Source: Endozoicomonas numazuensis (lineage in GTDB: Bacteria; Pseudomonadota; Gammaproteobacteria; Pseudomonadales; Endozoicomonadaceae). From it: 64,000 nt of DNA. The stretch is from assembly GCF_000722635.1 (NCBI RefSeq), contig NZ_JOKH01000002.1, forward strand, positions 1,214,461 to 1,278,460. The letters run 5' to 3'. Below, piece after piece: positions 17,921 to 28,093 of the stretch. The notes under the pieces are model-generated. The model saw nothing but the letters and a program-made list of their open reading frames with translations, searched no databases and was not told where the DNA came from. Both the position numbers and the translations under genes were made by a program. Position 1 is the stretch's first letter; every line of letters starts with the position of its first letter.

Positions 17921-18385
17921 CTATCGGCTAATGCTCTGGCTAGCGGCTCTGGCTATTCTCAACTTCAACGCCTCAGGGAAGTCGTCATCTTCAATCAGCG
18001 AGGTGATGATGTCACCCAACAGCTCTTTATCAATGAGATCTTCGGCCAGCCAGACCGCATAGTTTTCCATCGTATGGATAAATTTATGCACGCAAAAACC
18101 GAGCCCATTCATTTCCAGAAAATAGGCTCCAAGGGCGATACTGGAACGTTTGTTGCCATCGACAAAGGCATGAAACTTGTTCACACCAAATACCAGATGA
18201 GTCAGCTTGGCTTCCAATGTAGGGTAATACTGATCATTTTGAATGTGCTCTAACACGCTCTCCAGAATACCCTGGTCTTTTATACCGGCCCGGCCACCGG
18301 AGTGCTCAATGATCCAGTCATGTTCTTTAACAGCATGGGCAACATCGAAGTAGAATAGCGGCAGATCGTCGTTGTTTTCATACAT
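17921..18385 (-). CDS. doc: Fic/Doc-family protein (death-on-curing type)
   Basis: 154 residues. The active-site loop is HAFVDGNKRSS at 72-82, matching the short Doc pattern HxFxD(G/A)NKR with Lys in the anion-binding site. Doc phosphorylates elongation factor Tu; other Fic enzymes transfer AMP. The N-terminal GGRAGIKDQGILES segment is also typical of Doc. It follows the RhuM-like gene by 13 bp and lies between hsdR and hsdM, suggesting a toxin that guards the restriction-modification cassette. No conventional Phd antitoxin is adjacent, so the preceding DNA-binding protein is the candidate partner. Confidence 0.87.
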   Translation of the reverse strand: MYENNDDLPLFYFDVAHAVKEHDWIIEHSGGRAGIKDQGILESVLEHIQNDQYYPTLEAKLTHLVFGVNKFHAFVDGNKRSSIALGAYFLEMNGLGFCVHKFIHTMENYAVWLAEDLIDKELLGDIITSLIEDDDFPEALKLRIARAASQSISR

Positions 18386-18398
18386 ATCAACTATCCTT

Positions 18399-19409
18399 TC
18401 AACGATCCTTCAGTCGTTTGAACACCGCCAGTGTTTCCGGGTCAGACAATCGTTCTTCCAGCGCCTTGCTGGTTTCCCCCATAAATCGTTCAAAGTCAGT
18501 AGCCGGAACGGCTTGAACATAGGCCTGTAACTTCTCATGGAGAGCGTCTCGAAAGCAGAGGTCACGGCTGGCCATACGGGTGCGCGCCTGTTCCATGGTT
18601 GGCTTGAGGTAAGGGTTGTGTTCTATCTGGTCGATAATCTCATCCAGCTCTTTCGGCCTGAGCTTGCGGCCCAGTTCCTCGCTGCGAGTTTTCATCTCAT
18701 GGGCCAGGCCATTTTCAATACTGGCAATCGCCTGAAGGACTTCTGCATACATGCTATCTCTGGGATTTTCTTTCTCTGCCAGTTTGAGAATCTGCCTGTA
18801 CTCTTTAGCATCCTCATGAAACACAGCCTTGTACACCTTATTGGTGTACACACCGTATTTAAAATTGCCCATATCCAGATAGTCCCGCAGTGCAGTAGTG
18901 AACACCTGCCGGTAACTGAACTCCTGATAGGCTGCAGGCAAAAAAGCTTCGTCACGCTGATTGATAAACTGAGTATGACCACCGGAACGTTCAGCTATAA
19001 CGTCAATGACAATATCAAGAATACGACTGCGAATAGCTCTGGCTTTCTCACTCTCGGTCAGCAGCATAGCCAGGTTCAGAAAAGCACGAAATGAGAATAC
19101 CCCTAACACCGTTGTTTTGGTACCGACATCAATGTCGGTACCAAAACTATTCTTCAACTCTTTCAATGACTTACCACGAAGAACACGATAGCCATTCGTG
19201 GCCAGTTCCTGCTCATGGTTCGTCAGATAGCGCTCCACTGTGCGCTCATCAACCCCGAGTAGCCGAACAACCTGAACCTTCGTGAGAAGAATTTCCCCTT
19301 GCCATGTAATCCCACCGATCCCCAAGTGTTCCTGTATTTTCTCCAGTGCGTAGGGATTATTCAGTACATTCTGCCGATCAATAGTGGACGTGGTCAGGTC
19401 ATTAGACAT
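18399..19409 (-). CDS. RhuM-like predicted DNA-binding protein, defence-operon partner of Doc
   Basis: 336 residues. Residues about 45-70 (LTKVQVVRLLGVDERTVERY) form a helix-turn-helix-like segment. The middle (SFRAFLNLAMLLTESEKARA, then INQRDEAFLPAA) resembles the RhuM/virulence-associated family that often neighbours hsd and fic genes. The Arg/Lys/Glu-rich C-terminal half (about 210-330) is helical. A regulator or antitoxin role for doc is inferred from spacing (13 bp). The coding sequence itself contains a perfect 16-bp palindrome (19114-19147). Confidence 0.6.
   Translation of the reverse strand: MSNDLTTSTIDRQNVLNNPYALEKIQEHLGIGGITWQGEILLTKVQVVRLLGVDERTVERYLTNHEQELATNGYRVLRGKSLKELKNSFGTDIDVGTKTTVLGVFSFRAFLNLAMLLTESEKARAIRSRILDIVIDVIAERSGGHTQFINQRDEAFLPAAYQEFSYRQVFTTALRDYLDMGNFKYGVYTNKVYKAVFHEDAKEYRQILKLAEKENPRDSMYAEVLQAIASIENGLAHEMKTRSEELGRKLRPKELDEIIDQIEHNPYLKPTMEQARTRMASRDLCFRDALHEKLQAYVQAVPATDFERFMGETSKALEERLSDPETLAVFKRLKDR
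19114..19147. repeat. Perfect 16-bp inverted repeat inside a coding region
   Basis: GTTTTGGTACCGACAT (19114-19129), spacer CA, and the exact complement (19132-19147). It encodes the stretch GTDIDVGTKT of the RhuM-like protein and contains two KpnI-type GGTACC sites. Such symmetry is uncommon in coding DNA and could be an operator or an mRNA hairpin. Confidence 0.9.
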
Positions 19410-19535
19410 AGGGGTTCCTGGATAACATTAAGCCTCACGGCTCCCATACAAGTCTGAAGGCCGTTTCTCTCTGAGGTGATCGGGTACTTATAACTCATAT
19501 TCTCATCCAGATTGGTATCTGCAACAAGTCAGAGC

Positions 19536-22500
19536 TTATCCGTTCGCCGCTTTTGATGGCTCCCAAAGTTCGTCATTCAACTGTTCAAGGACGTGATTGA
19601 GACTGTCTTTCAGAATGTTATTAAGCTGCTTCGCACCCCCGTGATCGGCAAAGCGTTCATTGACAAACTGCCGGTCGATAATCACTTCATGCTTGAGCTG
19701 TTTGGCCAGACGATCCAGCCATTTTCGCTGGGCCGGTGTCCATAAATGGCTGGCATAAATCGCTTCCATGGCCTGACTCACTCTCTGCTCGAAAGGAATC
19801 AGGGGCTCACCCAGTGCGGCCCGGCGGATATGCCCGATAATGCTGGCGGCAATGTCCTGATTAGTCTGGTTGCGTACTGCCGTTTGCAGTTTAGCCTCTG
19901 AGTAACCAGCCTGATCCAACAGCAGCTTGATTTCTTTTAGCTGCTCCCGGGTCAGGTCTCCTGGCTTGTTCACTACCACGGATAAGGCTGCAGATTCATT
20001 CAGTTGCTGCTGGATAAAGTCGTTAAAGCTTTCCAGGTAGTCTTCCGGGCGCTGGTGCTCACCATAGTTCTGGATGCGATCTCTGATTTCATCCGGATCG
20101 TGGGCGATCACCGGTTTGTATTCAGAACCAATCATGCTGGAAACTTCGCTAATCTGGTTCAATAGCCCGGTATGTTTCGTTATAAACTCTGACGCTTTAC
20201 GTGGCCCCAGAGTACGTAAATGGCTGTGCAGATTTTTGGGTTCCACGCCCCACAGCTCCTGCAGCTCGTCCAGTTTGCTCTTTAACGCCGGGTTGCTTTC
20301 AGCTTTTTTCTCAGCCTTACGCAGCACTCGCATCAGCTTCTGGCCTAGCTGACTTAACACTGCATCGGCCTGGTTTCCCCCTGCCTGCTCACCAGGGCTG
20401 TTGAGGGCAGTTTCCAGCTTGTTCTGATCAGTGAGCTCTTCAACCAGTTGTTCCAGGGTGATATTGGGATTTTTCACCAGTGGCTTCATGGTGCTGACTT
20501 CACTCAGCGCCTTGTAAATATCCACCGGGTCATAAATGCGGAATACGGTTTTGCCAATTTCGTCACAACGGCGGGTAGCACGCCCTACCATCTGCTCGTA
20601 CAGAATTCGCGATTTCACCCGGCGCAAAAACACCAAGTTACAGATTTTCGGGACATCAATCCCCGTGGTGAGCAGATCAACGGTAATAGCAATATTGGGG
20701 TAGGTTTCGTTTTTGTAACGACGAATCAGCTTGTCTACTTCATCACTCTGACCCGTGATTTTGGCCACTGCGGCCTGTTTGTATTCGTCACCATAAAGGG
20801 CTTTAAAGGCAGTATCCAACTGCTCCTTTACCCTATCTGCATGGCGATCAGTGACACAGAAGATCATGGTTTTTTCCTGACTGAACGGGTCCAGCTCCTG
20901 GACCAACTGTTCACAAATAACTCTGTTGAAATCAGGAGTGATGACTTTGCGGTTAAAGGCATCCACATCAAAGTTGAGCTCATCTTCCAGCTCTTCTGTT
21001 ACCACTTCACCTGTCTGGGTATCAATGGCTGTGACGGTTTCGCCCTTTTCAAACTGAATACCCTGCTCTGTCAGTTTGGTGATATAGCGGATGGGAGGCT
21101 CATGGTCTATCAACCAGTCATCAGCAACCGCTTCGCGGTAGGAGTAGGTGTACACTGGGCGACCAAAAATATCGCTGGTGTGTTTAGCCGGTGTAGCTGT
21201 CAGGCCAATTTTCACAGCATCAAAATAGTCCAGCACACGACGGTAACTGGACAGGTACTGGCTGGCATCTCGTGTAGAGATTTCTCCCTCTGTCATTTCC
21301 TGATCAAGGGTGTATCCCCGGTGGGCTTCATCCACAATAATGCAGTCAAAGTCATCTACTGGAGGTGGCGTATCCGATGCGAAGATGCGTTTCACCATCG
21401 CTTGCACTGTGGCTACCTGAATACGAGTTTCAGCTTCAGCCGCCATATCACCCAACTCGGCGATGTTGTAAATTTTTGACAGGCTCTGATTCTGCTCCAG
21501 TGGTGCTTCTTTAAAGTTATCTAGCGCCTGATCACCCAGGGCTGTTCTATCTACCAGAAACAGAATGCGCTTGAATCTCTCCGCCTTAAGAAAGCGGTAC
21601 ATTAACCCGATGATGGTTCGGGTTTTACCTGTACCTGTCGCCATAGCCAGAAGAGCATTACTAATACCTTGAGCCAGGGTGCTTTCTACAGCCTTAATGG
21701 CTTTTTCCTGATATGTACGAAGGCGCAGGTAATCAAAACCTTCCTGTTGGAGCTTTTGCTCTGCAGCTTCTTTGCTTCGCTTTAGAAGATCATAGAGGCC
21801 ATCAGGGGTATGAAAGCCCTGTAAAGCCTTAGCCAGATTACTATGCTGACGTACATCCCGGAACCAGGTACCGGACTGAGTCTCCAGCTGTTTGATGTAA
21901 GGACGACCATTGCAGGAATACACGAAAGGAATCTGGTAATGGCTATCCTGCTCATCAGGCCATGCAATGGTTCGCCCGGCTAACTCCCATGCACCTCTAA
22001 CCGGATCTTCAATCTTAAACCCTTTACTATAACGCTCGGCTTGGGGGATTTTACCAGCAACATCCGTGTTCTCTTTCTTGGCTTCAACAATCGCTATGGG
22101 AGTGAGCCCCCGGAACAGAACATAATCGGCTCGTCCTCTTTTGCCCTGAAAACGAGTCGGCCATTCTGCAATGGCTTTATTCTTATCTTTTTCTGGCCTT
22201 GCTCCCTTTTTCCAGGTCAACTCCTGGGTGTCCGTTTCCCAGCCTGCTTCTACCAATTGCTGGTCAATCAGAATACGGGTTAACTCTTCACTCAGGCTAA
22301 TGTTCTGACTGGCACTCTGGGTTTTTTTCGCGACCTGCTTGCGTTGTGTTGAGCGGGCTTTGTCGGTCTGATCCTTGATTTGCTTCTGCAGCTCGGCCAG
22401 CCTGGTTTCATATTGCTGCTGTTGTTTCGCCAGTGCCTGCTCATGGGCTTTGGCCTGTTCCGCCAGCTGTTGTGACTCTTCATCCATCGCATGAGCCAGA

Positions 22501-23072
22501 GCTTCGTACTCATCTTTCTCTTGCTGGATCAGATCGTTCAGTTGCTGGCTGGATACAAGCTGCCCACTGGTATCAGTCAAATCACCTTTTAGCTTTTCAA
22601 TCTCTTCCTGAAGTTGCTGCAACTGCTTGCTTGGGTCACTGGGGATTTTGAACGGGCCGGGTTTAAATCGGGTTCCCTGTTTGCCAAAAGACTGGTGATA
22701 CCAGACGGCCAGTTCTCTGGCCATTTTCAGACCTTCCAGAGCCTCTTTATGTTGGGTGCGGAACTGGTGGGTGGCGATATTGCCTTCACGGCGCAGAGTG
22801 TGAAAGAGCTGACGGACTTCCGGGCTGAAACGGATTTCCTGGTGAAGTAGGTAAAGTAAGTCTGCCTGTGTTGTTTTTTCTTCCTGTTCCAGCCCTACTT
22901 TCGCTGCGATATTCTGGGCCAGAGCTTCACCCAGTTGGCGGAGCTTGATCAGAGTAATATTGGGGTCACTGGAAAAAGAGCGCTCAGCCGCAGTGGCCAG
23001 CTCAACAAAAAGAGAGTCGTGTTCAGCAAGAAAATGAAAATTTGATAGCTGAGCTTTATGATCTGCCGCCAT
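19536..23072 (-). CDS. hsdR: Type I restriction enzyme R subunit
   Basis: 1178 residues from the start at 23072, which has GGGAGA seven bases upstream; the frame is open to 23105 but that start has no ribosome-binding site. It cuts and translocates unmethylated DNA. An N-terminal DUF4145-like helical domain and a Gln-rich coiled coil (about 150-260) precede the PD-(D/E)xK nuclease core GRADYVLF..IAIVEAKKEN near 320. The helicase motor has Walker A MATGTGKT near 477 and DEAHRG near 578, with motif VI MVGRATRR. The C-terminal domain resembles EcoEI-type HsdR. It is the first gene of the island, 126 bp from the RhuM-like gene. Confidence 0.95.
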   Translation of the reverse strand: MAADHKAQLSNFHFLAEHDSLFVELATAAERSFSSDPNITLIKLRQLGEALAQNIAAKVGLEQEEKTTQADLLYLLHQEIRFSPEVRQLFHTLRREGNIATHQFRTQHKEALEGLKMARELAVWYHQSFGKQGTRFKPGPFKIPSDPSKQLQQLQEEIEKLKGDLTDTSGQLVSSQQLNDLIQQEKDEYEALAHAMDEESQQLAEQAKAHEQALAKQQQQYETRLAELQKQIKDQTDKARSTQRKQVAKKTQSASQNISLSEELTRILIDQQLVEAGWETDTQELTWKKGARPEKDKNKAIAEWPTRFQGKRGRADYVLFRGLTPIAIVEAKKENTDVAGKIPQAERYSKGFKIEDPVRGAWELAGRTIAWPDEQDSHYQIPFVYSCNGRPYIKQLETQSGTWFRDVRQHSNLAKALQGFHTPDGLYDLLKRSKEAAEQKLQQEGFDYLRLRTYQEKAIKAVESTLAQGISNALLAMATGTGKTRTIIGLMYRFLKAERFKRILFLVDRTALGDQALDNFKEAPLEQNQSLSKIYNIAELGDMAAEAETRIQVATVQAMVKRIFASDTPPPVDDFDCIIVDEAHRGYTLDQEMTEGEISTRDASQYLSSYRRVLDYFDAVKIGLTATPAKHTSDIFGRPVYTYSYREAVADDWLIDHEPPIRYITKLTEQGIQFEKGETVTAIDTQTGEVVTEELEDELNFDVDAFNRKVITPDFNRVICEQLVQELDPFSQEKTMIFCVTDRHADRVKEQLDTAFKALYGDEYKQAAVAKITGQSDEVDKLIRRYKNETYPNIAITVDLLTTGIDVPKICNLVFLRRVKSRILYEQMVGRATRRCDEIGKTVFRIYDPVDIYKALSEVSTMKPLVKNPNITLEQLVEELTDQNKLETALNSPGEQAGGNQADAVLSQLGQKLMRVLRKAEKKAESNPALKSKLDELQELWGVEPKNLHSHLRTLGPRKASEFITKHTGLLNQISEVSSMIGSEYKPVIAHDPDEIRDRIQNYGEHQRPEDYLESFNDFIQQQLNESAALSVVVNKPGDLTREQLKEIKLLLDQAGYSEAKLQTAVRNQTNQDIAASIIGHIRRAALGEPLIPFEQRVSQAMEAIYASHLWTPAQRKWLDRLAKQLKHEVIIDRQFVNERFADHGGAKQLNNILKDSLNHVLEQLNDELWEPSKAANG

Positions 23073-23307
23073 GTCGCTGTCTCCCTGATAATACTCACAG
23101 TCCATTGGGACTGGATGTACATTCCTTCGCTGTCAAAAGATAAAAGATGTGCTGGTTAAAGCATTTTACGGCATTAGCCGTGTGTATTACATCAAACCAG
23201 GAGAATGACCTTTGATAACTTCCTCGAAATAATGACCTCAAAGAATCAGGCTCTAAAAGAACGGACCATCACACTGCACAACTGCAATTGCCCAACTACA
23301 AGGAGTG

Positions 23308-23421
23308 TATACCCATTGGATTTCAAGATGCTACCAGGCGTCAAGTGAGCGAAGCTCCGTTATCTCCATGGATGGAGTGAACGCTGACAACAACGTAGCA
23401 TCTTGAAAGACGATGGGCATA
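23308..23421. repeat. Palindromic intergenic repeat family, copy 1
   Basis: 114-bp imperfect palindrome. The left arm begins TATACCCATTGG and continues TTTCAAGATGCTACCAGGCG; the right arm reads GTAGCATCTTGAAAGACGAT and ends GGGCATA. The centre differs from the copies at 29123 and 47966. The gap 23073-23525 holds only this and the hsdR leader. Confidence 0.85.
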
Positions 23422-23525
23422 TTCAGATTTCATCAGATGCTTGCTGCACCTATCAAGCACAACAAGCTACCTGATTTCAGGCTTTATTACTCATTCACAA
23501 GTAAAAGACATTCACCGCAAAAACA

Positions 23526-25358
23526 TCATTCCACCGTCACAGACTTGGCCAGGTTACGAGGCTGGTCGACGTCAGTTCCCTTGATGATGGCTACGTAATA
23601 AGACAGCAGCTGCAGTGGCACCGTGTAGAGAATTGGCGCGACCACTTCTGGCGCGGTTTCTACGGGCAATACCTTAATTCCATCACCTGCTACCAGTCGG
23701 GCATAGCGGTCTGCAAAGACAAACAGCTGGCCACCCCGGGCGCGAACTTCTTCCATGTTGGATTTCAGTTTTTCCAGCAGGTCGTTGTTGGGAGCCACCA
23801 CAATAACCGGCATATCATTATCAATCAGAGCCAATGGACCGTGCTTCAATTCACCAGCGGCGTAAGCTTCTGCGTGAATGTAAGAGATTTCCTTCAGCTT
23901 CAGTGCGCCTTCCATGGCAATCGGGTACTGAGTACCACGACCGAGGAAGAGACTGTGATGTTTGTCGGCAAAATCTTCGGCGACCGCTTCAATCTCATTA
24001 CTCATTTCCAGCGTACTGCTGATAGTATGAGGCAGTTCTCTCAGGGCTTTTACGATTTCAGCTTCCTGCTCTTCGCTCATGCCTGTATGACGGCCAATCG
24101 CGGTAACCAGCATCAACAGGGCTGCCAGCTGAGTAGTGAAGGCTTTGGTGGAAGCAACACCGATTTCGGCTCCGGCACGGGTCATCAGCGCAATGTCTGA
24201 CTCACGCACCATGGATGAGCCCGGCACGTTACAGATACTCAAAGAAGCCATGTAACCCAGCTCTTTCGCTTTTTGCAGTGCAGCCAGAGTATCGGCCGTT
24301 TCACCGGACTGAGAAAGGGTCACAAAAAGGCAGTCGTCTGGCACAAAGAATTTGCGGTAGCGAAACTCTGAAGCGATTTCTACACGACAGGGTATGCCTG
24401 CCAGCTCTTCAAACCAGTATCGAGCGACCATACCCGCATGGTAACTGGTACCACAGGCTACAATCTGAACAGCTTTGGTTTTATTGAGAATCTCGATACC
24501 GTTTTTACCCAAAATATCCAGATTCAGCTTTGTCTCACCCAGGCGCCCTTCCAAAGTGTTTGCAATGGCATCAGGCTGCTCATGAATTTCCTTGAGCATG
24601 TAGTGACGGTATTGACCCTTGTCACCGGCATCGTGCTCAATATCGCTTTCCTTGGCTGCACGGGTAACACTCTTGCCGTCTACATCGAAGACAGACACCG
24701 AAGTACGGGTGACTTCCGCTACATCACCTTCTTCCAGAAACATAAAGCGACGGGTTACCGGAAAGAGTGCCAGCTGATCGGATGCAATGAAGTTTTCACC
24801 CAGACCCAGTCCAATGACTAATGGACTGCCAGAACGAGCAACCACCAGACGTTCAGGATCTTTTCGATCCATCACCACCATGCCATAGGCACCTTCCAGT
24901 TGATGCACTGCTGATTGAACCGCAGCTATCAGGTTGTCTGTTTTTTTCAGTTCATGGCTGACCAGATGAGCAATCACTTCTGTATCGGTATCAGAAGCAA
25001 AGATATACCCTTCCTGTTCCAGGAAACTTCTTAGTAGCTCATGGTTCTCAATGATGCCGTTATGAACCACAGCAATATCTTCACCGGAGACATGAGGATG
25101 AGCATTGCGCTCATTAGGCTCGCCATGTGTAGCCCAACGGGTGTGAGCTATACCGGTCCCACCGGGCACGGGAGACTGATCAATAGCTTCGCTCAGTTCG
25201 GACACTTTTCCGGTTCTTCGCAGTCGCTGAAGATCGCCATTTGCACCGACAATGGCTACACCTGCGGAGTCATAGCCGCGATACTCCAGACGACGCAAAC
25301 CTTCTAACAGAATGGGCGCCACATCCCTTTGCGCTACAGCACCTACAATGCCACACAT
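23526..25358 (-). CDS. glmS: Glutamine--fructose-6-phosphate aminotransferase
   Basis: 610 residues. It makes glucosamine-6-phosphate for peptidoglycan and lipopolysaccharide. Cys2 of [10 protein letters not shown] is the glutaminase nucleophile. [12 protein letters not shown] and [13 protein letters not shown] belong to the glutaminase half; CGTSYHAG and [10 protein letters not shown] mark the first SIS domain and [20 protein letters not shown] the second. The protein ends [11 protein letters not shown], as in the family. It is 72 bp after glmU on the same strand, so the two probably form an operon. No ribozyme is visible upstream. Confidence 0.98.
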   Translation of the reverse strand: MCGIVGAVAQRDVAPILLEGLRRLEYRGYDSAGVAIVGANGDLQRLRRTGKVSELSEAIDQSPVPGGTGIAHTRWATHGEPNERNAHPHVSGEDIAVVHNGIIENHELLRSFLEQEGYIFASDTDTEVIAHLVSHELKKTDNLIAAVQSAVHQLEGAYGMVVMDRKDPERLVVARSGSPLVIGLGLGENFIASDQLALFPVTRRFMFLEEGDVAEVTRTSVSVFDVDGKSVTRAAKESDIEHDAGDKGQYRHYMLKEIHEQPDAIANTLEGRLGETKLNLDILGKNGIEILNKTKAVQIVACGTSYHAGMVARYWFEELAGIPCRVEIASEFRYRKFFVPDDCLFVTLSQSGETADTLAALQKAKELGYMASLSICNVPGSSMVRESDIALMTRAGAEIGVASTKAFTTQLAALLMLVTAIGRHTGMSEEQEAEIVKALRELPHTISSTLEMSNEIEAVAEDFADKHHSLFLGRGTQYPIAMEGALKLKEISYIHAEAYAAGELKHGPLALIDNDMPVIVVAPNNDLLEKLKSNMEEVRARGGQLFVFADRYARLVAGDGIKVLPVETAPEVVAPILYTVPLQLLSYYVAIIKGTDVDQPRNLAKSVTVE

Positions 25359-25430
25359 AATTTTCTACCTTTGATCTGTGTTCTGCATGAGCGGCAGGGG
25401 TTCAGGTACACAACCTCCCCTGCCTGACCA

Positions 25431-26807
25431 TCAATTCTTTTTGGTGGGACGCTGCCAACCATCGATATTTCTCTGACGACTCCGGGCCACACCCAGCTGA
25501 CCTTCTTCCAGGTTCTGGGTAATGACTGAACCGGCCGCAGTAGTTGCACCTTTACCCACTGTCACCGGAGCCACCAGCGAACTGTTGGTGCCGATGAAGA
25601 CATTATCTTCAATCACCGTTTTGTGTTTGTTGACTCCATCATAGTTGCAGGTCACGGTACCAGCTCCCACGTTGACACCGGCACCAATGTCAGCGTCACC
25701 TACATAGGTCAGGTGATTGACCTTACTGCCTTCACCAATGGTCGCTTTTTTGATTTCTACAAAGTTACCCACTTTGGCGCTTTCCGCCAATTGAGTACCT
25801 GGACGCAGTCGTGCGAAAGGCCCCACTTCACAGTGGGCGGAAACGTCTGCATCTTCCAGGATCGAGTGCGCCTTGATAATAGCGCCTTCCCCAATCTTTG
25901 AATTGCGAATGACACAGCCAGCCTCAATCACCACGTTATCCGCAATCTCGACATCGCCTTCCAGAATCACGTTGATATCCAGCAGGATATCTCTGCCGGT
26001 TTTGATATCACCACGAATATCAAGACGGGATGGATCAATAATGGTGACACCACTGGTCATCATGGCAGTAGCCAGCTGCTGCTGAAATGCCCGCTCCAGT
26101 TCTGTCAGCTGAACCCGGCTGTTAACACCTTCTACTTCCGTTGCCTTTTGAGGCTGAACGTGAACAACAGGGGTCTCTTCAGAAACCGCTTTGGACACTA
26201 CATCCGTCAGGTAATATTCCTGCTGGGCATTCTTGTTATCCAACCCCATGACCCAGTCTCCCAGCTTGTTGCCGGGGATTGCCATGATGCCGGTATTGAC
26301 TTCATTAATAGCCAACTGCTCTGGTGTCGCATCCTTGTCTTCAACAATGGCCTGCACACTGCCAAAGTCATCTCGAACAATTCGGCCATAACCGGAAGGA
26401 TTGGCCAGATTAATAGTCAGCAGACCCAGTCTTTCGCCATTGCTGGCGGCCAGCAGGGACTGAAGGGTAGAAGCATGAATCAGTGGCACATCACCGTAGA
26501 GAACCAAAACCACATCGGCATCTTTACAACCGGGTACCGCTTGCTGAACAGCATGACCTGTTCCCAGCTGCTCGGTCTGCTCAACCCAGTTCAGGTCGTA
26601 ATGTCCCAGGGCACTTTTCACTTTTTCTGCACCGTGACCAATCACCACATGAATCCCGCCCTTGCCAATCACTTTTTGTGTTTGCAGAGCGCTGAGAATC
26701 ACGTGTTCCAGCATAGGCTTGCCAGCAATGGGATGCAGAACCTTGGGCAAGTTAGATTTCATACGGCTGCCCTGACCAGCAGCAAGAATGACAATATCAG
26801 CTCTCAT
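25431..26807 (-). CDS. glmU: Bifunctional GlcNAc-1-P uridyltransferase / GlcN-1-P acetyltransferase
   Basis: 458 residues. It forms UDP-GlcNAc. The N-terminal pyrophosphorylase domain has LAAGQGSRMKSNLPKVLH, and LYGDVPLI supplies the metal-binding Asp. The C-terminal acetyltransferase is a left-handed beta-helix of hexapeptide repeats (about 250-450) with GPFARLRPG, KKATIGEGSKVNHLTYVGDA and NYDGVNKHKT. Length is as in E. coli. It precedes glmS, the usual gammaproteobacterial order. Confidence 0.98.
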   Translation of the reverse strand: MRADIVILAAGQGSRMKSNLPKVLHPIAGKPMLEHVILSALQTQKVIGKGGIHVVIGHGAEKVKSALGHYDLNWVEQTEQLGTGHAVQQAVPGCKDADVVLVLYGDVPLIHASTLQSLLAASNGERLGLLTINLANPSGYGRIVRDDFGSVQAIVEDKDATPEQLAINEVNTGIMAIPGNKLGDWVMGLDNKNAQQEYYLTDVVSKAVSEETPVVHVQPQKATEVEGVNSRVQLTELERAFQQQLATAMMTSGVTIIDPSRLDIRGDIKTGRDILLDINVILEGDVEIADNVVIEAGCVIRNSKIGEGAIIKAHSILEDADVSAHCEVGPFARLRPGTQLAESAKVGNFVEIKKATIGEGSKVNHLTYVGDADIGAGVNVGAGTVTCNYDGVNKHKTVIEDNVFIGTNSSLVAPVTVGKGATTAAGSVITQNLEEGQLGVARSRQRNIDGWQRPTKKN

Positions 26808-27123
26808 GATGCTCTCTTAACAATTCAGGTTTCTTCCTATTTTGCCTGCCTGGGGAAAAACCAAAGTAAAAACCATGGCCAATCAACCATGATTTACCTC
26901 CCTGGAAAAACCGTTGAACCTCTCGCTATGGACCCATTAGCATGCAATGAATTCATGAAGACAGTACAGACAGGACAAATATCAGCAGGAAACATCAGAT
27001 ATAAGTGCCTCTTTTCTTACAATCAATGTCATAAGAAGTGCTGACACTTTTCTACAGTATTGAATTTAGCTTATCCTATAACATCTGAAACACAACTGTG
27101 TTTGTCATTGGAAAATTGACAAT
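26808..27123. other. Divergent intergenic region between glmU and the TrmB-like gene
   Basis: 316 bases that must contain the promoters of both flanking genes. A TATCCTATAAC stretch near 27070 could be a -10 region for the rightward gene. I see no repeat, RNA gene or small coding frame that I can support here. Confidence 0.4.
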
Positions 27124-27864
27124 ATGAACTTGGGAACACTGGAACAGCTGGGACTCGACCAGAAGGAAATCAAGCTTTATCTGGCGCTTTTGAAGCTTGG
27201 AACTGCCTCTATCCGTGATATAGCGGCTGAAGCCGACATCAATCGCGGTACTACCTATGAGACCCTGAAAGGACTGGCCGGTAAAGGTATTGTCAGCTAC
27301 TTCCCAAAAGGTAAAAGGCGGGTTTTCTGTGCCGAACCCCCCGAAAAGCTACTGGATCTGGCAGAAGAAAAAAAACAGTCTCTGGAACAAAGCATTGAAG
27401 AGATGAAACAAAAGCTGATCCCTCAGCTGAATCAGCTCAAACCTGACTTCAATGCTGGCAATGTGCGCTTTTATGAGGGCGACAGCGGCATCGAATTTGT
27501 TTTAAAAGACATACTGAATACTGTCGCCAAACAGGATGATAAAAACTATTCCATTTTTTCATCCAAACCGATCCGGCAGCATCTCTATCGTCCTTTCCCG
27601 AATTATACCCAGCAACGTATCCGCAAAGGCATTAACGTTCGGGTCATTGCTATAGGAGAAGGCGGGGAAGATGCTGAACTCTCTGAACGAAAATGGATCA
27701 AGGCCACGGGTAACATTGATGCCAGCTACATTGCCATTTACCCTCCAAAAGTAGCCATGATCTCACTGGCATCCACGGACTATCCCGTTGCGGTTGTGAT
27801 CGATTCTCAAGAGATTGCCAGCACTCAACAAATCATTTTTGATACGCTCTGGGGCTCTCTATAA
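27124..27864 (+). CDS. TrmB-family transcriptional regulator
   Basis: 246 residues. The N-terminal winged helix (LEQLGLDQKEIKLYLALLKL, then GTASIRDIAAEADINRGTTY) is the TrmB type. It is followed by a coiled coil (about 75-110) and an effector domain beginning VRFYEGDSGIEFVLKDIL, typical of the TrmB C-terminal region. TrmB proteins sense sugars in archaea; bacterial members have varied roles. The Tsx-like channel gene lies 229 bp downstream on the same strand and is a candidate target (inference). Confidence 0.82.
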   Translation: MNLGTLEQLGLDQKEIKLYLALLKLGTASIRDIAAEADINRGTTYETLKGLAGKGIVSYFPKGKRRVFCAEPPEKLLDLAEEKKQSLEQSIEEMKQKLIPQLNQLKPDFNAGNVRFYEGDSGIEFVLKDILNTVAKQDDKNYSIFSSKPIRQHLYRPFPNYTQQRIRKGINVRVIAIGEGGEDAELSERKWIKATGNIDASYIAIYPPKVAMISLASTDYPVAVVIDSQEIASTQQIIFDTLWGSL

Positions 27865-27972
27865 AAACATTCAAACCATAGAAACAAGCATACAAAATCT
27901 TTGCACAAGCCACTCGGATAACATGACAGGCAATACCTTATTACACCTATAACAGATACAAGAAGAACAGGA

Positions 27973-28010
27973 ATTAATACAACTGTACGTACGTGGACGT
28001 TAGTATTAAT
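27973..28010. promoter_or_regulatory. Inverted repeat upstream of the Tsx-like channel gene
   Basis: ATTAATAC (27973-27980) and GTATTAAT (28003-28010), 22 bp apart, with GTACGTACGT between them. The position, 84 bp before the channel start, suits an operator. Which protein binds is unknown. Confidence 0.35.
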
Positions 28011-28093
28011 CGGAAACTGACCATCCCCGAATACTGACAAAGTCTATAAATTTCGCGGCCTGAATTATTTCTTTGACCGGAATCGGGCTATCC

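Noticed and set aside
20448-21479. 343-codon plus-strand frame
   Set aside because: Antisense to the helicase part of hsdR, with no own signals.
12608-23072. Prophage or integrative element carrying the defence genes
   Set aside because: I found no integrase, capsid, tail or tRNA attachment site at the borders.
26148-27044. 298-codon plus-strand frame
   Set aside because: It runs antisense to glmU and past its start; no domain pattern, and glmU is certain.
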